Assembly (NCBI GenBank): GCA_005776725.1
Contig: SXOO01000077.1
Coordinates: forward strand, 1-36,062
Reading direction: 5' to 3'
Source: Pseudomonadota bacterium
Lineage (GTDB): Bacteria; Myxococcota_A; UBA9042; GCA-2863065
Length of the DNA: 36,062 nt
Positions 31,458-36,062 of this stretch are shown piece by piece. Both the position numbers and the translations under genes were made by a program. Every line of letters begins with the position of its first letter. Within the stretch, counting starts at the first letter, position 1. Below the pieces are notes generated by a model. The model did no database searches. It saw only the letters and a list, made by a program, of their open reading frames with translations, and was not told where the DNA came from.

Positions 31458-32621
31458 ATGAGAACAGCGCGCAGGGCTAATCTTGAAGGTGCACTCATCG
31501 GCAATCTCGCCGTGATCGTGCGCGGAGAGAACCACTTCACGTTCCCCGCTCGGGAGCTCGCGGACCTCGCGGCAGTGGCGCAAGATCTGGCCGGATCCCT
31601 GAGCGCGAGCCCAGCCGCCGTACCCGCGCGAGCTGCCGCGCTGGCCGCCGTCGAGGCCCCCAAGGCCACGCCGGCCAAGGAGCCCGCGAAGCGTGGACGG
31701 AAGTCCACGTCTCTCGGCCGGCAGCGCCGCGGCCGTGTGTGGGAGGGAGTGCGCGCCATGGTCACCGAGTCGGGTCCGCAGACTCTGGCGGCCCTCTGCG
31801 CGATGGTCGTGGAGAACGGACTCACGGATAAGAACGTCGAGCACGCGGTGAAGATCGCGGTCGGCAAGAAAGTCTCCGCGGGCGAGTTGGTCGACTTCGG
31901 CAACAGCATCTTCGGGCTTCCCGGGAGCACCCCACCGGCCCCGAAGGCCGAGCGGGCAGTAGCCAAGGTCGAGCCGCGGGTCGCCAAGGTGGAGAAGGCG
32001 CCCAAGGCCGAGAAGGCCCAGAAGGCTCCCAAGGCCGAGCAGGCTCCCAAGGCCGAGCAGGCTCCCAAGGCCGAGCAGGCTCCCAAGGCCCAGAAAGCTG
32101 CCAAGGCCCAGAAGCCTGCCAAGGCCCAGAAGCCTGCCAAGGCCGAGAAGGCGCCCAAGGCCCAGAAGGCCAGCAAGATCCAGGCGGCGCCCGGAAAGAA
32201 GGCGACGGACGAAGGCGACAAGAAGCGCCACCGCCCGGGTGCCCTCTGGGCGGCCATGCGCACCTACATGAACCGGCACCCCGCCGGGCTCACCTTCGAG
32301 GAGCTCGTCGCCGCTGCCGGAGCGCAGCAGTGGACTTCGGCCACGGACCCCAGCCACGCGGTAAAGATCTGCCTCACGCGAGTGCGTGACCAGCTCGACC
32401 GGACGGCGCACGGCGCGTATCGCTTGAAGGGCGCCACGCCGCCGCCGCCCGCCGAGCCCGCGGCTCCCACGGTCCGCCGGCGACGCAAGGCCGCCGAGGA
32501 GGCGGCGCCCGCTCCCGCGGCTCCGCCGGCTGCTCCCGCCGTCGCCGAACCCGAGCCGGGCGACCCTGACTTCGAGGCCTCACGCTTCTACCCGAAGCGC
32601 CGCGGCCGTCGGGCCAGCTGA
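31458..32621 (+). CDS. histone H1-like protein with two winged-helix-like modules
   Basis: This 387-residue protein has an N-terminal region (residues 8-48, GALIGNLAVIVRGENHF...), then a basic Ala/Lys segment. A winged-helix-like module (91-156: GRVWEGVRAMV...LAALCAMVV...EHAVKIAV...) follows. A Lys/Ala/Pro repeat array (about 177-240, units of KAEQAP/KAQKPA) and a second module (261-325: GALWAAMRTYM...FEELVAAAG...SHAVKICLTRVRDQLDRTAHGAYRLKG) come next. The C-terminus is basic (RRRRK, KRRGRR). The two modules share G..W...R and HAVKI. Repeats of this kind resemble eukaryotic H1 tails, so a DNA-compacting role is inferred. GAGGTAAGAG precedes the ATG. Confidence 0.7.
   Translation: MRTARRANLEGALIGNLAVIVRGENHFTFPARELADLAAVAQDLAGSLSASPAAVPARAAALAAVEAPKATPAKEPAKRGRKSTSLGRQRRGRVWEGVRAMVTESGPQTLAALCAMVVENGLTDKNVEHAVKIAVGKKVSAGELVDFGNSIFGLPGSTPPAPKAERAVAKVEPRVAKVEKAPKAEKAQKAPKAEQAPKAEQAPKAEQAPKAQKAAKAQKPAKAQKPAKAEKAPKAQKASKIQAAPGKKATDEGDKKRHRPGALWAAMRTYMNRHPAGLTFEELVAAAGAQQWTSATDPSHAVKICLTRVRDQLDRTAHGAYRLKGATPPPPAEPAAPTVRRRRKAAEEAAPAPAAPPAAPAVAEPEPGDPDFEASRFYPKRRGRRAS
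31986..32175 (+). repeat. tandem 9-18-bp units coding Lys/Ala repeats
   Basis: Short units such as AAGGCCGAGCAGGCTCCC occur several times in tandem and encode KAEQAP and its variants. The copies are almost identical in bases, so the array may vary in length between strains. Confidence 0.75.
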
Positions 32622-32635
32622 GCCTCCTCGAGGCT
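32621..32635 (+). terminator. short hairpin between the H1-like and GNAT genes
   Basis: AGCCTC (32621-32626) and GAGGCT (32630-32635) pair around CTC. The 3' arm contains GAGG, the only Shine-Dalgarno-like sequence for the TTG at 32642. It may therefore affect translation of the next gene more than termination. Confidence 0.35.
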
Positions 32636-32641
32636 GGGCCG

Positions 32642-33142
32642 TTGTCCCGCTCTCCTGACGGTCCTCCCGTTGCTGCGGACCGCCCCACCGTCTTCATTAC
32701 GGAGGGGCGGGCCGCCGATCGGGAGCCACTCGTCGAGCTCTTCTCCGAGGATCTCGTCGACCTACGGCTCCCGGTCCACCCCGCACGCCTCACGAGCGCC
32801 GTCGAGACCCTCCTGCAGTCTTCACCGGAGGCCGTTTGGCTGGTCGTAGCCCGCCTCGACCACACCCACGCCCCACCCGTGGGCGTCGTAGTGGCGCATC
32901 GCTGGGTGTCTACGAAGTTCTCCGGTAACTCGCTCTGGATCGAGACTCTGTATGTGGCGCCATCCGCGCGGCGGCACGGCGTGGGGCGCCGCCTCGTGGC
33001 GCACGTCGTCGAGCGCGCGCGTGAAGAGGGTATTCGAGGCATCGATCTCGAGGCCTACCGGATGAACGCACCAGCTTCTTACCTGTACCGCGCGCTCGGA
33101 TTTCGGCGGTTGAGTCGCGAGCGCTATTCGCTGCCCCTCTAA
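32642..33142 (+). CDS. GNAT family N-acetyltransferase
   Basis: This 166-residue GCN5-related acetyltransferase transfers an acetyl group from acetyl-CoA to an unknown amine. The acetyl-CoA motif A is LYVAPSARRHGVGRRL (about residues 103-118), followed by VVERAREEGIRGIDLEAY and the closing motif ASYLYRALGFRRLSRERYSL. All are standard. TTG at 32642 lies 20 bases after the H1-like stop and is the first start before the domain. GAGG lies eight bases upstream. Because it directly follows a Lys-rich DNA-binding protein, acetylation of that protein is conceivable, though GNAT genes are common and this is only a guess. Confidence 0.85.
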   Translation: MSRSPDGPPVAADRPTVFITEGRAADREPLVELFSEDLVDLRLPVHPARLTSAVETLLQSSPEAVWLVVARLDHTHAPPVGVVVAHRWVSTKFSGNSLWIETLYVAPSARRHGVGRRLVAHVVERAREEGIRGIDLEAYRMNAPASYLYRALGFRRLSRERYSLPL

Positions 33143-33154
33143 GTCGCGAGTTCC

Positions 33155-33174
33155 GGCGCCCCCGCGGGGGTGGC
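33155..33174 (+). terminator. GC palindrome after the GNAT gene
   Basis: CCCCCGCGGGGG (33159-33170) is a perfect 12-bp palindrome 16 bases after the stop. There is no U-tract, so its terminator function is uncertain. Confidence 0.35.
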
Positions 33175-33224
33175 CGATTGCCTCGGACACACGGGCATCT
33201 GTCCAACAGACGGCGCAAAGGCCG

Positions 33225-33254
33225 TTGCGCGGTGGCGAGTCCGCCGGTTAGGCT
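33225..33254 (+). promoter_or_regulatory. possible promoter of the GAPDH-like gene
   Basis: TTGCGC (33225-33230) is followed by an 18-nt spacer and TAGGCT (33249-33254). An in-frame ATG at 33263 lies eight bases on, and the chosen ATG at 33305 lies about 44 bases from the expected start. Confidence 0.4.
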
Positions 33255-33304
33255 CGCACGCGATGGCGGTGCGACCATCTCGCACCATTCACCTGGAGGC
33301 TGCT

Positions 33305-34369
33305 ATGGGTCAGAACAACGTTCACGTCGTAGGCACAGGCACGATCGGGGAGCCGCTCATCGGCATCCTATCGGTCATGAAACAACAGCTCGGGATCGAC
33401 CGAGTCAGCTTTCACAAAGCCACTGCCCGCCTGACGGACCGCCCCAAGGTCCGCGCCCTCGTGTCGAAGGGCGCCTTGCTGGCCTCCACGCCCGACACCC
33501 TCGACGCGTTCAAGAAGATGGGGCTCGAGCCCCAGCTCACGCACACCGACGCCGTCGCAGAAGCCCGAGTGATCATCGACTGCACTCCCGTTGGCAACGA
33601 CAACAAGGAGCAGCTCTACAAGCAGTACGATGACGGCTCTCGGGTCTTCATCGCGCAGGGCAGCGAGTTCGGCTTCGGCAAGCCCTACGCCCGAGGTATC
33701 AACGACTCGGTGCTAAGCCGCGGCGATGACCGGTTCATCCAGGTCGTCAGCTGCAACACGCACAACATCGCCGTGCTGCTCAAGACCATCGCCGGAGTCA
33801 ACGGTGGCCCCGGCATGCTCGATAACGCGCGTTTCGTGTGTATGCGCCGTGCCAGCGATATCTCGCAGTCGGGCTCCTTCGTCCCCGGCCCCGAAGTCGG
33901 TCGGCACGACGACGAGACCTTCGGCACACACCACGCCCGGGACGCCGTGCACCTGTTCCGCACTCTCGGCCACGATCTGGATCTCTTCAGCTCCGCGATG
34001 AAGCTCAACACGCAGTACATGCACGCGATTCACTTCGCCATCAAGCTGAACCGCCCCACGAACGTGGAGGAGGTCATCCGCCGCCTCCGCGACGAGCGCC
34101 GGGTGTCGGTCACCGAGAAGAAGAGCGCTTCGCAGGTGTTCTCGTTCGGCCGCGACCACGGGATCTATGGCCGCATCCTGAATCAGACCGTGGTCAGCCT
34201 CCCGACCCTGGCCGTGCGGCGCTCGAACGAGGTCTTCGGCTTCTGCTTCACCCCGCAGGACGGCAACTCCCTGTTGTCGTCGCTCTCGGTCGCGATGTGG
34301 CACATGCACCCCACGGGTTGGGACGACCGCATGCGCCACCTGCGCGAGTACTGCTTCAGCGAGATCTGA
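33305..34369 (+). CDS. archaeal-type (type II) glyceraldehyde-3-phosphate dehydrogenase homologue
   Basis: This 354-residue protein has a Rossmann start VHVVGTGTIGEPL (residues 6-18), DCTPVGNDNKEQLYKQY, then VVSCNTHN with probable catalytic Cys150, a later RRASDISQSG, and a closing region MHAIHFAIKLNRP. This order (DCTPxG, SCNT, RR..D, MH) follows type II archaeal GAPDH, not the usual bacterial GapA. That enzyme oxidises glyceraldehyde-3-phosphate with NAD(P). The usual SCNTTG is SCNTHN here, so substrate or activity may differ. ATG 33305 has GGAGG five bases upstream. An in-frame ATG at 33263 would add 14 residues. The gene lies alone between GNAT and phosphoesterase genes. Confidence 0.75.
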   Translation: MGQNNVHVVGTGTIGEPLIGILSVMKQQLGIDRVSFHKATARLTDRPKVRALVSKGALLASTPDTLDAFKKMGLEPQLTHTDAVAEARVIIDCTPVGNDNKEQLYKQYDDGSRVFIAQGSEFGFGKPYARGINDSVLSRGDDRFIQVVSCNTHNIAVLLKTIAGVNGGPGMLDNARFVCMRRASDISQSGSFVPGPEVGRHDDETFGTHHARDAVHLFRTLGHDLDLFSSAMKLNTQYMHAIHFAIKLNRPTNVEEVIRRLRDERRVSVTEKKSASQVFSFGRDHGIYGRILNQTVVSLPTLAVRRSNEVFGFCFTPQDGNSLLSSLSVAMWHMHPTGWDDRMRHLREYCFSEI

Positions 34370-34390
34370 GCCGCCGGAAGTTTGGTCCCG

Positions 34391-34411
34391 GGCCTCGCAG
34401 CCAGCGAGGCC
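34391..34411. repeat. 7-bp inverted repeat before the phosphoesterase gene
   Basis: GGCCTCG (34391-34397) and CGAGGCC (34405-34411) flank seven bases. It may end the GAPDH-like transcript. It also sits where the -35 of a TAGGCT (34418-34423) promoter would be, so an operator role is possible. Confidence 0.45.
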
Positions 34412-34417
34412 GCGTGC

Positions 34418-34423
34418 TAGGCT
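34418..34423 (+). promoter_or_regulatory. possible -10 of the phosphoesterase gene
   Basis: TAGGCT lies six bases before the ATG at 34430. It repeats the TAGGCTC found before the GAPDH-like gene. No good -35 is present; the inverted repeat occupies that position. Confidence 0.3.
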
Positions 34424-34429
34424 CCGCGT

Positions 34430-35161
34430 ATGCGGATCGCGATCATCAGCGACGTTCACTCGAACTACGAGGCGCTCACCGCGGTCTTGGACCATTGCAA
34501 GTTCAACCGCGTGCATCGCTACATCTGCCTCGGCGACGTGGTGGGGTACGGCGCGGAGCCCAATCGGTGCTGCGAGCTCATCCGCGAGCACTGTAGCGTG
34601 ACGCTGATGGGCAACCACGACGCCGCCGTGATCGGCGCCATGGACACCGAGCACTACTACCCGGCCGCGCGCCAGGCCCTGTTCTGGACGCGCGAGCAGC
34701 TCTCGCGTGAGAACTTCGAGTGGCTGTACGGCCTGCCCTACACGTACGAATACGACAACCTCGGCTTCTACCACTCGGCCCCGATCATGCCGAGCGGGTT
34801 CATCTACGCGGTCGCGCAGGAGGTGGCCCAGGCTCATCTCAAGGTCTACGACCGGATGAAGGAGTTCACGTTCGTCGGCCACAGCCACCTCACCACGCAG
34901 TTCCTCCTCTCGAACCGCCGCGTGAAGGACATGACGGGCAAGCCTGCGTCCGGGCAGTCCGAGCGGAAGTGGATCATCAACGTCGGCAGCGTGGGCCAGC
35001 CCCGCGACCAGGACGCCCGTGCGTGCTTCGGCATCTTCGATACCGACGGGCAGACCTTCGAGCACGTTCGCATCGCCTACGACGTCGAGAGCTCCGCAGC
35101 GCGGATCATTCGGGCGGGCCTTGACCAGAAGTTCGCCAATCGACTCTTCGTGGGTCTCTGA
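34430..35161 (+). CDS. metallophosphoesterase (calcineurin-like, YfcE/MJ0936-type)
   Basis: This 243-residue enzyme has a two-metal site: D8-x-H10 (ISDVHSN), G35-D36 (CLGDVVGYG), G61-N62-H63-D64, and G150-H151-S-H153. The motif NVGSVGQPRD near residue 185 is typical of this subgroup. All metal ligands are present, so a phosphodiesterase or phosphatase activity is expected. The natural substrate is unknown. No signal peptide is present, so it acts in the cytoplasm. The stop is one base before the ATG of the following lipoprotein gene, suggesting an operon. Confidence 0.9.
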   Translation: MRIAIISDVHSNYEALTAVLDHCKFNRVHRYICLGDVVGYGAEPNRCCELIREHCSVTLMGNHDAAVIGAMDTEHYYPAARQALFWTREQLSRENFEWLYGLPYTYEYDNLGFYHSAPIMPSGFIYAVAQEVAQAHLKVYDRMKEFTFVGHSHLTTQFLLSNRRVKDMTGKPASGQSERKWIINVGSVGQPRDQDARACFGIFDTDGQTFEHVRIAYDVESSAARIIRAGLDQKFANRLFVGL

Positions 35162-35162
35162 G

Positions 35163-35642
35163 ATGCGGGTGTTGGGCAGCAGAGGCCACTCAGCTGCATC
35201 GAGCCGCCTCCACCGTGTCCCGGCCGCCGCCCGGCTCGCGTTCGCCGGCCTCGCCTTCGCGCTCGGCTGCAAAGAGAGCCCGGCCGTGGGGCAGATTCAG
35301 GCTTTCGAGGCCGCGCTGTGTGCCTGCAAGGACCTGTCGTGTGCCGAGGCGGAGCGCGCGAAGGTTGTCGCCTGGCACCGAGAGAACCGGAGCACGCTGG
35401 TAAGCGATAGCGAACAGGCCGCAATCACCGAGTCCACGACCCGCGCGCGAACCTGCCTCGAGGCACTGGCGCCGCCGCCGGCTGCTGTGGGCGTGGCGCC
35501 GGTCGCGCCAGACGCCGCCCCTGCAGCGGGTGTGGTACCAGCCGCCGCTGAGCCCGCCGCAGCCGAAGCAGCGCCCGCAGGCGCAGCCGTCGCTCCAGAG
35601 AGCGATCCGCCACCGATCGCGCCGCGCCCCCCCGAAGAGTAG
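35163..35642 (+). CDS. small Cys-containing lipoprotein
   Basis: This 159-residue predicted lipoprotein has a signal sequence with FALGC (Cys36), which is a longer leader than usual because of a 20-residue basic start. The mature part has ALCACKDLSCAEAERAKVVAW and a later CLEAL, with three to four cysteines that could pair. A C-terminal Ala/Pro-rich tail (from about residue 110) follows. Similar short helical Cys proteins are common in myxobacterial-type genomes; the function is unknown. The ATG is one base after the phosphoesterase stop. The gene converges on the Mrp gene 22 bases away. Confidence 0.6.
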   Translation: MRVLGSRGHSAASSRLHRVPAAARLAFAGLAFALGCKESPAVGQIQAFEAALCACKDLSCAEAERAKVVAWHRENRSTLVSDSEQAAITESTTRARTCLEALAPPPAAVGVAPVAPDAAPAAGVVPAAAEPAAAEAAPAGAAVAPESDPPPIAPRPPEE

Positions 35643-35664
35643 GCCGCGCGCGAGCGGCGGGGCC

Positions 35665-36062
35665 CTACGCCTGGCCCGGTCGCACCTGGAAGAACCCCTT
35701 GAGTCCCTCGCGCCGCTCCTTGGTGGCGTGGCGCTTCGAAAGCGCGGCGGCTACCACCCCGCCGAGCTGCGAGTAGATACGCGCCTGCTCGCCGTGGGGA
35801 TCGGCCACGGCGACGAGCTCACCCCGGTCCGCAGCGGGGCCCACGATCATGTCGATGGGCAGACAGGCCAAGACGTCGAGGCCGGCCTCGGCGGCGTGGG
35901 CCGCCGTCCGCCCCTCGCCGAAGACGGCGTAGCGCTTCCCGTTGTCCGGGCAGACGAAGAACGCCATGTTCTCGACAAGCCCGAGGAGCGGGACCTTGGT
36001 CATCTGGAACATCTTTATTGCCCGTCGGACGTCAGCGAACGCCACATCCTGCGGCGTGGTGA
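35665..36062 (-). CDS. mrp: Mrp/ApbC (NBP35-type) P-loop ATPase, C-terminal part
   Basis: This is the C-terminal 132 residues of an Mrp/NBP35-type iron-sulfur cluster carrier ATPase. The gene runs off the right edge of the window, so the P-loop is not seen. The visible start TTPQDVAFADVRRAIKMF and LLGLVENMAFFVCPDNGKRY match the Mrp family closely (TTPQ, VENMS.F.C). ACLPID and GELVAVADP also fit. The usual CxxC metal-binding pair in this region is reduced to a single Cys (FVCPDN), so cluster binding may differ. Mrp proteins help insert iron-sulfur clusters. Confidence 0.88.
   Translation of the reverse strand, partial: TTPQDVAFADVRRAIKMFQMTKVPLLGLVENMAFFVCPDNGKRYAVFGEGRTAAHAAEAGLDVLACLPIDMIVGPAADRGELVAVADPHGEQARIYSQLGGVVAAALSKRHATKERREGLKGFFQVRPGQA

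Noticed and set aside
1..36062. Mobile elements or phage genes
   Set aside because: No transposase, integrase or phage-type protein was found, and selC shows no attachment-site duplication within the window.

Overview
The window is G+C-rich, densely packed bacterial chromosome. Gene content and signals (a cbb3 oxidase cluster, MoxR/DUF58 genes, many alanine/proline-rich lipoproteins, a selenocysteine tRNA, and a LexA-like palindrome with CTGAA/TTCAG half-sites) fit a deltaproteobacterial, probably myxobacterial (Myxococcota), genome. This placement is inferred from protein character, not from a marker gene. I see no phage, transposon, CRISPR or rRNA.

Layout. (1) 1-6995: tail of a cbb3 cytochrome oxidase operon (ccoO end, ccoQ, a short one-heme ccoP, ccoG, fixH/ccoH, a TauE/SafE-type membrane protein, copper ATPase ccoI, ccoS). 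Almost every junction is an ATGA or GTGA overlap. (2) 6934-7029, minus: tRNA-Sec (selC), antisense to the end of ccoS, with its own promoter. (3) 7167-8999: low-molecular-weight phosphatase and a TonB-like protein. (4) 9091-15842: five plus-strand genes: gluzincin-type protease, Ig/carboxypeptidase-regulatory-like membrane protein, DUF4350 protein, MoxR ATPase and DUF58 protein. (5) 16100-18045: an HU-family protein with its own promoter and terminator, then a repeat-rich lipoprotein with two SnoaL-like domains. (6) 18241-22601: two small unknown genes and a mrfA/mrfB (yprA/yprB) DNA-repair pair whose promoter carries a perfect 16-bp palindrome. (7) 22763-26703: nucleotide-sugar dehydrogenase, flippase-like membrane protein, coiled-coil lipoprotein, SGNH hydrolase. 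(8) 26867-31075: two minus-strand genes (42-aa membrane protein, beta-propeller-like lipoprotein) divergent from a polytopic membrane protein. (9) 31458-36062: a histone-H1-like protein with two related winged-helix-like modules, a GNAT acetyltransferase, an archaeal-type (type II) GAPDH homologue, a metallophosphoesterase, a lipoprotein, and the end of a minus-strand Mrp/ApbC ATPase.

The most notable signals are regulatory. Several genes have promoter-like -35/-10 pairs with 17-nt spacing whose -10 lies only 6-9 nt before the start codon, which predicts leaderless mRNAs (7842, 10158, 18624 minus, 19114, 29415 minus). At mrfA the -10 lies inside a palindrome resembling a myxobacterial LexA box. 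At 29414-29441 two divergent genes appear to share overlapping -10 elements. selC seems to start transcription at its mature 5' end, and the UGA stop of ccoS is exactly the complement of the tRNA-Sec anticodon. The HU and H1-like genes instead have long leaders with 9-bp-stem hairpins next to the predicted transcription starts.
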